A stretch of 64,000 nucleotides of DNA from Streptomyces sp. NRRL S-646 (GTDB taxonomy: Bacteria; Actinomycetota; Actinomycetes; Streptomycetales; Streptomycetaceae). The notes under the pieces were generated by a model. That model was not told the DNA's origin and ran no database searches. It saw nothing but the letters and a program-made list of their open reading frames with translations. The DNA lies in the NCBI RefSeq assembly GCF_000720765.1, contig NZ_JODC01000032.1, forward strand, positions 1-64,000. Direction: 5' to 3'. Made by a program: the position numbers and the translations under genes. Each line of letters starts with the position of its first letter. The first letter of the stretch is position 1. Below, piece by piece: positions 48,083 to 57,900 of the stretch.

Positions 48083-49096
48083 TTGCACCAAGGGACGATC
48101 CAGAACACGTCCGTCGCCCTCAGCGATCTCGGCTTCGGGGCCTCCGTGATCGGCAACCTGTACCGGGTGACCCCGGTGGAGGAGGCGACGGCCGCCGTCG
48201 ACGCGGCCTGGGAGGCAGGCATACGGTACTTCGACACCGCGCCGCACTACGGCCTCGGCCTCTCCGAGCGCCGCCTGGGCGCAGCTCTGAGAGGGCGCCC
48301 GAGGGACGAGTACGTCGTCTCCTCCAAGGTGGGCCGGTTGCTCGTGCCCAACGAGGAACCGGGCGGAGTCGACACGGAGGGCTTCGTCGTACGGGACGAC
48401 CTGCGTCGGCAGTGGGACTTCAGCCGGGACGGCGTCCTGCGCTCCATCGAGGACACGCTGGAGCGCACCGGCCTGGACCGCCTCGACATCGTCTACCTGC
48501 ACGACCCCGACGACCACTGGCGGCAGGCCGCCGAGGAGGCCATGCCCACCCTCGCGGAATTGCGCGACCACGGCGTGATCGGCGCGATCGGCGCAGGCAT
48601 GAACCAGTCGGCGATGCTCGCCCGCTTCCTGCGCGAGACCGCCGCCGACGTGGTGATGCTGGCCGGGCGCTACACGCTCCTGGACCAGTCGGCGCTGGAC
48701 GACGTCCTGCCCGCCGCGCGGGAACTGGGCAAGAGCGTGGTGGCGGTGGGTGTCTTCAACTCGGGACTGCTCTCCCGCGACCGGCCCGCCGAGGGCATGA
48801 AGTACGACTACGCGGACGCCCCACCCGCTCTGGTCGCCCGCGCCCGGACGATCGCCGACGTCTGCGAGGCGCACGGGACCAGCCTGCCCGCCGCCGCGAT
48901 CGCCTTCCCGCACACGCATCCCAGTATCATCAACGTCACCCTCGGCATGCGGACTGCGGAACAGGTCGGACGAAACGTGGAACTCCATGATCAGCGCGTC
49001 CCGGACGCCCTCTGGGACGATCTCCGCACTCAGGGGCTGATCAGGTCGGACGCGCTCGTGGGGCGCGGTGGCGGGAGGGATGCGCGGTGTCTCTGA
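48083..49096 (+). CDS. Aldo/keto reductase, L-fucose (D-threo-aldose) 1-dehydrogenase type
   Basis: A 337-residue AKR. It starts at TTG 48083, six bases after CAGGAG. Motifs: GFGASVIGNLYRV, the tetrad residues in IRYFDTAPHYGLGLSERRLG (Asp, Tyr) and SSKVGRLL (Lys), then DRLDIVYLHDPDDH, and VGVFNSGLLS in the coenzyme site. This group oxidises L-fucose and related aldoses to lactones, the first step feeding the lactonase and dehydratase of the operon. Confidence 0.9.
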   Translation: MHQGTIQNTSVALSDLGFGASVIGNLYRVTPVEEATAAVDAAWEAGIRYFDTAPHYGLGLSERRLGAALRGRPRDEYVVSSKVGRLLVPNEEPGGVDTEGFVVRDDLRRQWDFSRDGVLRSIEDTLERTGLDRLDIVYLHDPDDHWRQAAEEAMPTLAELRDHGVIGAIGAGMNQSAMLARFLRETAADVVMLAGRYTLLDQSALDDVLPAARELGKSVVAVGVFNSGLLSRDRPAEGMKYDYADAPPALVARARTIADVCEAHGTSLPAAAIAFPHTHPSIINVTLGMRTAEQVGRNVELHDQRVPDALWDDLRTQGLIRSDALVGRGGGRDARCL

Positions 49097-49809
49097 CGGA
49101 CAAGGCAATCGAGCAGATCCGGGAGTTGATCCGCACCGGCGCGCTGCCGCCGGGCTCGAAGCTCCCGCCGGAGCCGGACCTGGCCGCCCAGTTGGGGCTC
49201 TCCCGCAACCTCGCCCGCGAAGCGGTCAAGGCACTGGCCGTCGCCCGCGTACTGGAGGTCCGGCGCGGCGACGGCACGTATGTGACCAGCCTGCAGCCGA
49301 GCCTGCTCCTGGAGGGGCTCGGCGGCGCGGTGGAACTGCTGCAGGGCGACTCGGTCGCCCTGCAGGACCTCATGGAGGTACGGCGGCTCCTCGAACCGCT
49401 CGCCACGGCCCTCGCCGCCACCCGGATTTCCGACGCCCAACTGGCCGAAGTGAAGCGGCACTTGGACGCGATGCGCGAGGCCCGCGACGACGTCGAACAG
49501 CTCAACGCCCACGACGCGGCCTTCCACCGTGCCGTCGTCTCGGCCACGGGCAACGAGACCCTCCTGACCCTCCTGGAAGGGATCTCCGGCCGCACCCTGC
49601 GCGCCCGCATCTGGCGCGGTCTCGTCGACGACAGGGCCGCGGGCCGCACCCTCGCCGAGCACGAGGCGATCTTCAACGCCCTGTCCACCCGTGACGCCGC
49701 CCTCAGCCAGGCCGCCGCACTGCTGCACGTGAGCAACACCGAGCAGTGGCTGCGGGAACACCTGCGCTCGCGCGAACCCCTGCCCTTCGGGACGACGGCG
49801 CGGAAGTGA
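49087..49809 (+). CDS. GntR-family (FadR/FCD) transcriptional regulator
   Basis: A 240-residue regulator: winged helix at about 5-68 (LTDKAIEQIRELIRTGALPP, LGLSRNLAREAVKALAVARV), then an all-helical FCD ligand domain with metal-binding residues in NAHDAAFHRAVVSATGN and EHEAIFNAL. GTG 49087 overlaps the AKR stop. As the last gene of the fucose operon it is the natural local repressor; the repeated GGCGATACA before the first gene is the best candidate site. Confidence 0.93.
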   Translation: MSLTDKAIEQIRELIRTGALPPGSKLPPEPDLAAQLGLSRNLAREAVKALAVARVLEVRRGDGTYVTSLQPSLLLEGLGGAVELLQGDSVALQDLMEVRRLLEPLATALAATRISDAQLAEVKRHLDAMREARDDVEQLNAHDAAFHRAVVSATGNETLLTLLEGISGRTLRARIWRGLVDDRAAGRTLAEHEAIFNALSTRDAALSQAAALLHVSNTEQWLREHLRSREPLPFGTTARK

Positions 49810-50096
49810 CGTACTGACTGCCCGCCCCCGCCGATCCCTCAGCGCGAGTGATCGGCCTTCCGCTGGACGGCTGACGTCGACGTGGCCGGGCGTCCAGAAG
49901 GTCCAGGCAAGGCCGGCGGGTCCGGCTGTCGTTCCTCGGCTGAGCGGCGCGGCCGCGGGAGACCGGGCGGCGCACTCTGTGCTAGCGTTGCGCGTTTGCA
50001 GCGTCACTGTGTCGGTGCACCCTTCGGTGTCCCTGACCGGTGGCCGCGTCCTCGCCGCGCCTTCCTCGGTACGGTCCCTTTGGAGGAAGGCTTTCT

Positions 50097-51518
50097 GTGA
50101 GCGAATCAGCACGTGCCGATGCCCGGCAGCAGGACCATGTGTCCCAGGCGTCGGGCGCCACTTCGGCGCTGCCCACGGCGTCGTCCTTCGCTCAACTGGG
50201 GCTGCCGGCCGAGGTTCTGCGGGCGCTCGACGAGCGCGGTGTGACGGTGCCCTTCCCCATCCAGGCGGCGGCGCTGCCGAACGCCCTCGCGGGACGGGAC
50301 GTCCTGGGCCGGGGCCGCACGGGATCCGGCAAGACGCTCGCCTTCGGCCTGGGGATGCTCGCGCGGACGGCCGGGCGGCGCGCGCAGCCCAAGGAGCCGC
50401 TGGCACTCGTGCTGGTGCCCACCAGGGAGCTGGCGCAGCAGGTCGGTGAGGCGCTCACGCCCTACGCCGAGACGCTGCGGCTGCGGCTCGCGACCGTGGT
50501 GGGCGGAGTGTCCATCGGACGGCAGGCCGCCGCGCTGCGGGACGGCGCAGAGATCGTCGTCGCCACGCCCGGTCGGCTGCACGACCTCATCGAGCGCAAG
50601 GGCTGCCGACTGGGACGGGTGCGCATCACGGTCCTGGACGAGGCCGACCAGATGTGTGACATGGGCTTCCTCCCGCAGGTCACCGAGATCCTGGACCAGG
50701 TGCGTCCGGACGGGCAGCGGATGTTGTTCTCCGCCACCCTCGACCGCGACGTCGACCAGCTGGTGCAGCGCTACCTGCGCGACCCCGCCGTCCACTCCGT
50801 GGATCCCTCGTCCAGCGCGGTCTCCGCGATCGAGCACCACGTCTTCGTCGTGCACGGCCCGGACCGGTACGCCGTGACGACGGAGATCGCCGCGCGGGAC
50901 GGCCGCGTCCTGCTGTTCCTGGACACCAAGCACGGCGTCGACCAGCTCACCCGGCATCTGCGGGCCAGCGGCGTGGCTGCCGCCGCCCTGCACAGCGGGA
51001 AGTCCCAGCCGCAGCGCACCCGGACCCTGGCCCAGTTCAAGAACGGGCAGGTCACCGCGCTGGTGGCGACGAACGTCGCGGCACGCGGCCTGCACGTCGA
51101 CGACCTCGACCTCGTGGTCAACGTCGACCCGGCCACCGACCCGAAGGACTATCTCCACCGCGCGGGCCGCACGGCCCGGGCCGGCCGCTCCGGCACCGTC
51201 GTGACACTCGTCCTGTCGGGACAGCGCCGTGAGACGAGCCAGGTCATGGCGGATGCCGACGTCGCCGCCAAGGTCACCACCGTGCGGTCCGGCGAGGCGG
51301 AGCTGAGCCGGATCACCGGCGCCAAGGCCCCCTCCGGAAAGCCGCTCGACGGAGGTCCGGCCGTAGCGCGCGCCAAGAACCACAACGCCCCGTTCCGCGG
51401 CCTGGGCAGCACCAAGGACGCGCAGAGCGGCTCAGGTGGCAGGCCGTCCCGGAAGAGCAACGAGGCCCGCAAGCTCGCGGAGGCCCGCAAGGCGGCCCGG
51501 GTGCGGCGCGGCGGCTGA
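50097..51518 (+). CDS. DEAD-box ATP-dependent RNA helicase
   Basis: A 473-residue helicase core with a basic tail. Q motif region FPIQAAALPNALAG, motif I GRTGSGKT (GR in place of the usual AxT), PTRELAQQ, TPGRLHDL, DEAD box VLDEADQMCDMGF, SAT, and motif VI HRAGRTARAGRSG are all present. The last 70 residues are lysine/arginine-rich, as in RhlE-like enzymes that remodel ribosomal RNA or degradosome targets, often in the cold. GTG 50097 follows GGAGGAAGG. The 287-bp leader shows short hairpins but no known riboswitch. Confidence 0.95.
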   Translation: MSESARADARQQDHVSQASGATSALPTASSFAQLGLPAEVLRALDERGVTVPFPIQAAALPNALAGRDVLGRGRTGSGKTLAFGLGMLARTAGRRAQPKEPLALVLVPTRELAQQVGEALTPYAETLRLRLATVVGGVSIGRQAAALRDGAEIVVATPGRLHDLIERKGCRLGRVRITVLDEADQMCDMGFLPQVTEILDQVRPDGQRMLFSATLDRDVDQLVQRYLRDPAVHSVDPSSSAVSAIEHHVFVVHGPDRYAVTTEIAARDGRVLLFLDTKHGVDQLTRHLRASGVAAAALHSGKSQPQRTRTLAQFKNGQVTALVATNVAARGLHVDDLDLVVNVDPATDPKDYLHRAGRTARAGRSGTVVTLVLSGQRRETSQVMADADVAAKVTTVRSGEAELSRITGAKAPSGKPLDGGPAVARAKNHNAPFRGLGSTKDAQSGSGGRPSRKSNEARKLAEARKAARVRRGG

Positions 51519-51643
51519 GCCCGGCTTCCCGGGCCGTATCTTCGTCTACGCTGCTGGGCGTATACGCGGGAGCGGAAATCGGCCGGGGTGCACCGGCCGG
51601 CGTCGCGCACGGGTGACCATGCGCAGGGGGAGGCGTGCAGGCG

Positions 51644-53026
51644 ATGGGGAACGGCGCGGACCTGCCGCGGCGGATCGGTGTCTACACCGTCGAGCGAGAG
51701 CTGGGCGCGGGCGGTATGGGGACGGTCTACCTCGCCCGGTCGCGGGGCGGTCGGGCCGTCGCGGTGAAGGTGGCCCGCCCGGAGCTTGCGGCCGACCCGC
51801 ACTTCCGCGAACGGTTCCGCGCAGAGGTCGAGGCCGCCCGCAAAGTCGGCGGTTTCCACACGGCTCCGGTCGTGGACGCCGATCCCGACGCGGAGGCGCC
51901 CTGGCTGGCGACCGCGTACGTCCCCGGACCGACCCTCGCAGAGCTGATCAGAGGTCAAGGTCCCATGGGCGAAGGGGAGTTGAGGTCCCTCGGTGCAGCG
52001 CTCGCCGAGGCGCTCCAAGCCGTCCACGCCTGCGGGCTCGTACACCGCGATCTGAAGCCGGGCAACATCATCATGGCCGACGACGGCCCACGCGTCCTCG
52101 ACTTCGGCATCGCGCGGGCCGTGGAGTCCACCCGGCTGACCGCCACCGGGGCGGCCTTCGGCACTCCCGGATACCTCGCGCCCGAGCAGGCGCAGGGCGA
52201 CGAAGTCGACGGTGCCGCCGATGTGTTCGCGCTCGGGGCCGTGCTCGTCTCGGCGGCCGGAGGCAGCGCCTTCGGCACCGGCACGCCCCTGGGGCTGATG
52301 TACCGGTCGGTGCACGAGCCTGCGGATCTCTCCGCGCTGCCGGAGCAGTTGCGGTCGGTGGTCGCCGCCTGCCTGTCGAAGGATCCGGCCGGCCGTCCCA
52401 CGCTCGAGGCGCTCCTGGTCTCGCTCAGCGCGGACCCGGCCCCGGACCCGACCACGCTCGCGCTCGCCACGCCCGACCCGCCGCGCGTCGCGCCGCCCGT
52501 CCCGGTCGTGCCTCTCGCCGATCCCGGCCGCGCCGACGAGCCTCCGCTGCCCGCCCCGGCCGGAGGCTCGCGCACGCGCCGCGTGATCACCCTGCTGATC
52601 GTGGCCGCGGCCGTGACGAGCGCGCTGGTGGGCGCCATCCTCGCCCTCACCCGGCACGGGGACGACAACAAGGCCGGTGGACCCTCCGCAACCGCTTCGG
52701 ACACCCGGCGGTCCACATCGCAGGCCTCCGCTCCGCCTTCCACGCCGGGATCGTCCCGGGTGAGCGCAGCCCCCAGGGACCGGGTCACCGTCGGGGTGAC
52801 CGCCAAGAGCGGCCAGAGCTGGATCTCGGCGAAGGACCACGACGGCCGAGTGCTGTTCGACGGACTGCTGCACAACGGCGAGACCAAGAACTTCACGGAC
52901 AAGAACCGGATCACCCTGGTCCTTGGCGACGCCTCCGCCGTCGGGCTCGTGGTCAACGGCAAGGAGGTCACTGACGACTTCGAGGCCGGCCAGGTCCAAC
53001 GTCTCACCTACGGCAGAGACGACTAG
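51644..53026 (+). CDS. Transmembrane Ser/Thr kinase with RodZ-C-like outer domain
   Basis: A 460-residue kinase. The start is ATG 51644, ten bases after GGGGGAGG; the in-frame GTG at 51635 is too close to it. The kinase domain has LGAGGMGTVY, Lys42 in VAVKVA, HRDLKPGNII, DFGIARA and APEQAQG. One membrane helix (about 314-337, VITLLIVAAAVTSALVGAIL) leads to a Ser/Thr linker and a C-terminal domain of about 80 residues (VTVGVTAKSGQSWISAKDHD, GETKNFTDKN, VGLVVNGKEV) that has the shape of the DUF4115/RodZ C-terminal fold. This domain replaces PASTA repeats as sensor. Confidence 0.92.
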   Translation: MGNGADLPRRIGVYTVERELGAGGMGTVYLARSRGGRAVAVKVARPELAADPHFRERFRAEVEAARKVGGFHTAPVVDADPDAEAPWLATAYVPGPTLAELIRGQGPMGEGELRSLGAALAEALQAVHACGLVHRDLKPGNIIMADDGPRVLDFGIARAVESTRLTATGAAFGTPGYLAPEQAQGDEVDGAADVFALGAVLVSAAGGSAFGTGTPLGLMYRSVHEPADLSALPEQLRSVVAACLSKDPAGRPTLEALLVSLSADPAPDPTTLALATPDPPRVAPPVPVVPLADPGRADEPPLPAPAGGSRTRRVITLLIVAAAVTSALVGAILALTRHGDDNKAGGPSATASDTRRSTSQASAPPSTPGSSRVSAAPRDRVTVGVTAKSGQSWISAKDHDGRVLFDGLLHNGETKNFTDKNRITLVLGDASAVGLVVNGKEVTDDFEAGQVQRLTYGRDD

Positions 53027-53102
53027 GCGGACGCGACCTGCGAGTGGAGCGCCTGGCCGGTGACTGCGGCGAGGCGGTCGAAGTCCCGGTCCCGGCGCGG
53101 GA

Positions 53103-53147
53103 AGGGGCAGCCCCCGCAGCTTGGCCTGCTGTCGTGGGACTGCCCCT
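53103..53147. terminator. Hairpin between convergent kinase and GH27 genes
   Basis: AGGGGCAG (53103-53110) pairs with CTGCCCCT (53140-53147), with a smaller nested stem in the loop. It lies in the 160-bp gap between the two convergent stops and could end both transcripts. Confidence 0.5.
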
Positions 53148-53186
53148 CTTCCCGTCGGACATCTGCCTGCGCGGCTGGGGGGCGGG

Positions 53187-54833
53187 TTACGGGAGCGTGG
53201 TCCACTTCTGGTTGTTCTGGCCGCTGCAGGTCCACAGAATGAGCGGGGTTCCGTTGGCGGTACCCGCTTGCTGGGCGTCCAGGCACAGCCCGGCGTGGAC
53301 GTTGCGGATCGACCCGTCGGCCTGCATGGTCCACTTCTGGTTGTCCTGGCCGTTGCAGGGCCAGATGATGACCGGCGTGCCGTTGCTGGTGCCCTGGTTG
53401 GAGGCGTCGAGGCACTTGTCGCCGTAGACGCGGATCTCGCCTCCGGCCCACGTGGTCCACAGCTGGTTGGCGGCGGTGTGGCAGTCCCAGATCAGCGTCG
53501 TCGTCCCGGCCGCGGTGGAGGCGCGATCCACGTCCAGGCAGCGGCCGGAGCCGGTACCGCGCAGGCGTGCCGTGGTGGAGGCCAGCGGGCTGCCACCGGT
53601 CACCTTGAACACGGCGACACCGTGCGCCGGGACGCTCGCCGATATCTGGCCGGAGGTGCTCGACGTACTGCCGGTCCACAGGTCCGTCAGGGTGAACGGC
53701 CCGCCCGACAGGCCGACTTGGGCGGCCGTGGTGGTGATGGTCGCGGTGCCGCTTCCCCGGTTGAACAGGCCGACCGCGACCGAGCCGTCGGACAGGGGCT
53801 TGGCGAACACCTCGGTGTCGCCGTCGTCGCGTACCCGGCGCCCGCCCGCGCCCAGCCGGTCCTGGTTCACCGCCAGCAGGCGGGGGTTGCGCAGGATCGC
53901 GCTCACGTCGGCGGACATGGTGCGGATGTCGTTGCCCGCGATGAGGGGGGCCGAGAGCAGCGACCACAGGGCGAAGTGGGAGCGGGACTCGGTCAGTGAC
54001 AGGCCGGGGCGGCCGACGACCAGCATGTCGGGGTCGTTCCAGTGGCCCGGACCCGACTGAGCGGCCAGCGGCGCGTCGATGTCGAGGACGCTGCCGACGC
54101 CCATCGGGTAGCTGTTGGTGTTGCCGTTCTGCCAGATGTCGAGCAGGTCCTCGGTCGTCCGCCACAGGTCGGCGACCTGGCCCCAGTTGTAGGTGGCACC
54201 GGTGATGGCGTGGAAGCTGTTGGGGTTGATGCTGTAGACGATCGGGCGGCCGGTGGCGCGCAGCGCGTCGCGCATGAGGGAGAACTGCGCGACCTGTTGG
54301 TCCAGGGTGCCGCTGGAGGAGCACCAGTCGTACTTGAGGTAGTCCACGCCCCAGGAGGCGAACGTGGTGGCGTCCTGGGCCTCGTGGCCCTTGCTGCCGG
54401 TGGAGCCGGGGTAGGTGCCCACGCCCTGTGCGCACGTGCGCTCGTTGGGCGCCTCGTAGATGCCGAACTTCAGGCCCTTGCTGTGGATGTAGTCCCCGAG
54501 CGCCTTCATCCCGCCGGGGAACTTGGCCGGGTCGGCCCGGAGGTTGCCCGCGCTGTCACGCTGCGGGTCGAACCAGCAGTCGTCGACGACGACGTACTGG
54601 TAGCCGGCGTCCTTCATGCCCGAGGACACCATCGCGTCGGCGGCCTGACGGACCTGCGTCTCGTTGACACCGCATCCGAAGCTGTTCCAGCTGTTCCAGC
54701 CCAGCGGCGGGGTCAGCGCGGGGCTGCCCGGCGCGGCCTCGGCGGTCGTGCCGGCGGAGGCGGTGACGCAGGCGGTGAGCGTCAGCGCGGTGGCAGCGAC
54801 GAGACGCAGCAGTCGTCTGTGTATGGGAACCAC
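53187..54833 (-). CDS. Secreted GH27 alpha-galactosidase with ricin-type lectin (CBM13)
   Basis: A 548-residue exported glycosidase beginning at GTG 54833. A Sec signal peptide (about 1-34) precedes the GH27 barrel (about 40-330) with TPPLGWNSWNSFGCGVNETQ, VVVDDCWFDPQRD, nucleophile Asp169 in LKYDWCSSSG and the acid/base Asp in HWNDPDMLVVG. A beta-sandwich follows, then a CBM13 lectin (about 427-548) with repeated CLD and QxW elements. It would remove terminal alpha-galactose from galactomannan, galacto-oligosaccharides or glycoproteins. It follows the GH127 gene on the same strand, 90 bp away, after a strong palindrome. Confidence 0.95.
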   Translation of the reverse strand: MVPIHRRLLRLVAATALTLTACVTASAGTTAEAAPGSPALTPPLGWNSWNSFGCGVNETQVRQAADAMVSSGMKDAGYQYVVVDDCWFDPQRDSAGNLRADPAKFPGGMKALGDYIHSKGLKFGIYEAPNERTCAQGVGTYPGSTGSKGHEAQDATTFASWGVDYLKYDWCSSSGTLDQQVAQFSLMRDALRATGRPIVYSINPNSFHAITGATYNWGQVADLWRTTEDLLDIWQNGNTNSYPMGVGSVLDIDAPLAAQSGPGHWNDPDMLVVGRPGLSLTESRSHFALWSLLSAPLIAGNDIRTMSADVSAILRNPRLLAVNQDRLGAGGRRVRDDGDTEVFAKPLSDGSVAVGLFNRGSGTATITTTAAQVGLSGGPFTLTDLWTGSTSSTSGQISASVPAHGVAVFKVTGGSPLASTTARLRGTGSGRCLDVDRASTAAGTTTLIWDCHTAANQLWTTWAGGEIRVYGDKCLDASNQGTSNGTPVIIWPCNGQDNQKWTMQADGSIRNVHAGLCLDAQQAGTANGTPLILWTCSGQNNQKWTTLP

Positions 54834-54843
54834 GGAAGGTTCC
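54826..54843 (-). promoter_or_regulatory. Inverted repeat around the GH27 start codon
   Basis: GGAACC (54826-54831) and GGTTCC (54838-54843) flank six bases and enclose part of the ribosome-binding site and GTG start. Folding in mRNA could limit initiation. Confidence 0.4.
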
Positions 54844-54867
54844 TTCCTGGGAGATGGAGCGGAAGCC

Positions 54868-54902
54868 GCTTGTGACCGTGCCTGGCAGGCACGGTCACAA
54901 GC
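54868..54902. terminator. 35-bp near-perfect palindrome between GH127 and GH27 genes
   Basis: GCTTGTGACCGTGCCTG (54868-54884) and its exact complement (54886-54902) are separated by one base. It begins 21 bp after the GH127 stop and ends 35 bp before the GH27 start codon. It may end most GH127 transcripts, or let partial read-through set the ratio of the two enzymes. Confidence 0.6.
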
Positions 54903-54923
54903 CTGTGGTCATGTGCGCACGGG

Positions 54924-57900
54924 TCAGCGCTGCAGAGTGAGGACGCCCGGCCGGTACGGCAGTTTCTCGTAGGAGGTGCCGTCCGAGCTGGGGGACCTGC
55001 CCTGGTAGAGGAGCTGCAGGTTGCAGGGGTCGATGGTCATGGTCTGGTCGGGGTTGTTGCGGACCAGGTCGCCGTGGCTGATGTCGTTGGTCCAGGTGGC
55101 GCCGCTGTTGCCCTTGCCCGCGAAGGGGTTGGACTCGGTGGCGGCCTGCGGGGTCCACGGACCGTTCAGGCTGGAGGCGGTGAACGAGCGGAAGAAGCGC
55201 TGCTCGGTCGCACCCCGGGCCTCGACGATCATGAGGTACTGGTTCTGGCCCTGGACCTTGTAGACCTGCGGCGCCTCGAACAGGTTCTTCGCCGAGTCGG
55301 TCATGACCGTCGTGGAGGACGAGCCGAAGCTGCCCGGGAAGTTCCCTATCGGCATGGTCGACTTGAAGATGCTGCCGTCGTCATTGGCGAAGAACAGATA
55401 CATGTTCTGGTCGTCGGCGATCAGGGTCGGGTCGATCGGACCGCCGGTGGGGGTGCTGCCGGTGAACAGCGGCTGCGGCGCGGACCAGCCGTTGGGGTTG
55501 GTCGGGTCGCTGGACGTGCGGTAGGTGAAGGGCCACTGGGTGCCCCATCCCAGAGAGGCCAGCACCCAGATGTTCTTGGGCGCGAAGTAGAACAGCTGGG
55601 GCGCCACCGCGGAAGAGCTCATCGCGGTCTGGGGGGCCGTCGCCATGTCCGACCAGTTCGTGAAGGGGCTGAAGCCCATCGAGTGCCAATTACCGTCGGA
55701 GTAGGTCGCGTAGACCAGGTGCTTGCCGTTGTACGTCGTGGTGGTGAAGTCCTTCAGCGAGTACCACCCGTTCGCCGGCTGTGCCAGCGGACCCGTCGAG
55801 CTCCACCGGTACGTCGACGGAAGAGCACACGAGTTGGTCGTGCCGGACAGGCCGGTCCACTTCTGGTTGCTGGCGCCGGTGCACGACCAGAGCTGCACCG
55901 CCGTGCCGTTGGCCGTGGCGGCGCCCGACACGTCCAGGCACAGCCCGGACTCCACGCCGACGACCGTGCCGTCGGCATTCACCCGCCACTGCTGGTTCGT
56001 GCCGCCGTTGCAGGACCAGATCTCCACCTTGGTGCCGGCCGTGGTGGCGTGGCCCGGGACGTCGAGGCACTTGGTGGTGCCGTCGTCCGAGTCCTGGACC
56101 GCGAACGCGCCGACGGCGGTGGAGTTGCCCGCGATGGCGAGCAGCTTGCCGCTGTTCACGTTGCGGATCTTGTAGGTTCCGTCTCCCTGGTCGAGCAGCG
56201 TCCACTTGTGGTCGGCGGTGCCGTTGTCCGACCACTGCAGGACGGTCGCACCGTCTGTTGCGGCCATGTTCAGGACGCCGAGCACCTTGCCGCTGTGGGC
56301 ATTGCGGAAGCGGACCGCGTTTCCGTCGGTGATCATTTGCCAGTCGTGGTCCGCGGTGCCCGAGTCGGTCCACTGCAGGGCGCGGCCACCGTCGGCCGTG
56401 GACATGTTCTGGATGCCCAGCACGAGGCCGCTGCCCACGTTGGCCAGACGGACGGTATTGCCCGAAGTGTCCCAGTAGACGGTGTAGTTGACGCCGTGCG
56501 CGTCGTGGAACGGGCCCAGGTTGACGGTGGAGCCGCCCGCGGTGGCGGTGAAGGCGAGCGAACTGCCGCTGGTCCGCTTGACCGATGACGTGTTCAGCGT
56601 GGGGAGCGAACTGAGCGTGGTGTCGCCGTAGTTGCCGGACAGGACCACCGGGCCGTAGGTGATCGCGGCGACGTTCGCGTTGTCGTTGGCCGGTCGTATG
56701 CCGACCCGCATGGGCAGACGGACGGTGACCGTGTCGCCGGAGGTCCACGAGCGGCTCAGGGTGGCGTAACTGCCGGGCGTGGCGGTGATGTTCTGCGCGA
56801 CGCCGTTGACGCTGACGGTGGCACCGGTGGTCCAGCCCGGGATGCGGATGCGCATCGCCCAGGTTCCGCCGACATTGCCGGTGACTCGCAGGGTCGTGGT
56901 GTCGCTGACGGGGTACGACGTGGTCTGGGTGACCGTGATGCCGCGCTCCGACCAGTTGAGCACCGAGGGCACGAACATGTTCACGATCAGCGTGTCGTCA
57001 CTGTGGAAGTAGATGGAGTCCATCAGCCTGGTGTGCATCTCCAGGCCCGTGCCCTGGCAGCACCAGAAGGTGCCGTAGTCGGTGCTCCAGGTGCCGCCGC
57101 CCCAAGCCGGGCCCACACCACGGCGGCCTCCCGGGTCGAGCGGGGTGAAGTAGGTGACGTGGCCGTGGTCGTCGGCCGGGTTCTGCTGGCCGATCATCTG
57201 GTTCAGCCACGCCCGCTCGTAGAAGTCGAACAGCGCGGCACGGTTCGGATCCAGCGCGAACAGCTCTCGGGTGAGGGTGAGCATGTTGACGGTGTTGCAG
57301 CTTTCGCAGGTGTCCTTGTTCAGGTAGCCGGAGATGGCGTTCGGGGTGCGGAAGTGCTCCGCCTGGCTGTTGCCGCCGATGGCATAGGTGTGCGCATTGA
57401 CGCAGAAGTTCCAGGCGTTGGTGGCGATGTCCCGGTAGCGGCTCGTGCCGGTGGCCTTGTACTCCCGGGTGGCCCCGATCCACTTGGGCACCTGGGTGTT
57501 GGCGTGCAGACCACTGAGCTGGTCCTGGCCGGACGCCAGGGGGTCGAACACCGCGGCGTGATCGAACCGCTGGGCGACGCTGAGCCACCGTGCGTCGCCT
57601 GTCTGCTGGTAGAGATCGGTCAGCACGGTGTTCATGCCGCCGAACTCGGTTCCCAGCATGGCCTGCATCTGCTGGCTGCTCAGCCGGCCGGTGCGCCAGT
57701 CGACCCATCCCGCCAGGGCGAGCAGCACGTCCCGGGCCTGTGTGCTGCCGATGTGGCGCCACACATCCAGCAGACCGGCGAGGGTCTTGTGAATGGTGTA
57801 GTACGGCACGTTGCCGTTGCTCAGGGTCCGCTGCTCGAGAGCGGTGAAGTCGGACTCGGGGTAACCGGACAGGTATCCGGCGTTGAAACCGGCGGCGCTG

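Noticed and set aside
49810..50096. Riboswitch in the helicase leader
   Set aside because: Short hairpins exist, but no known aptamer core could be recognised.
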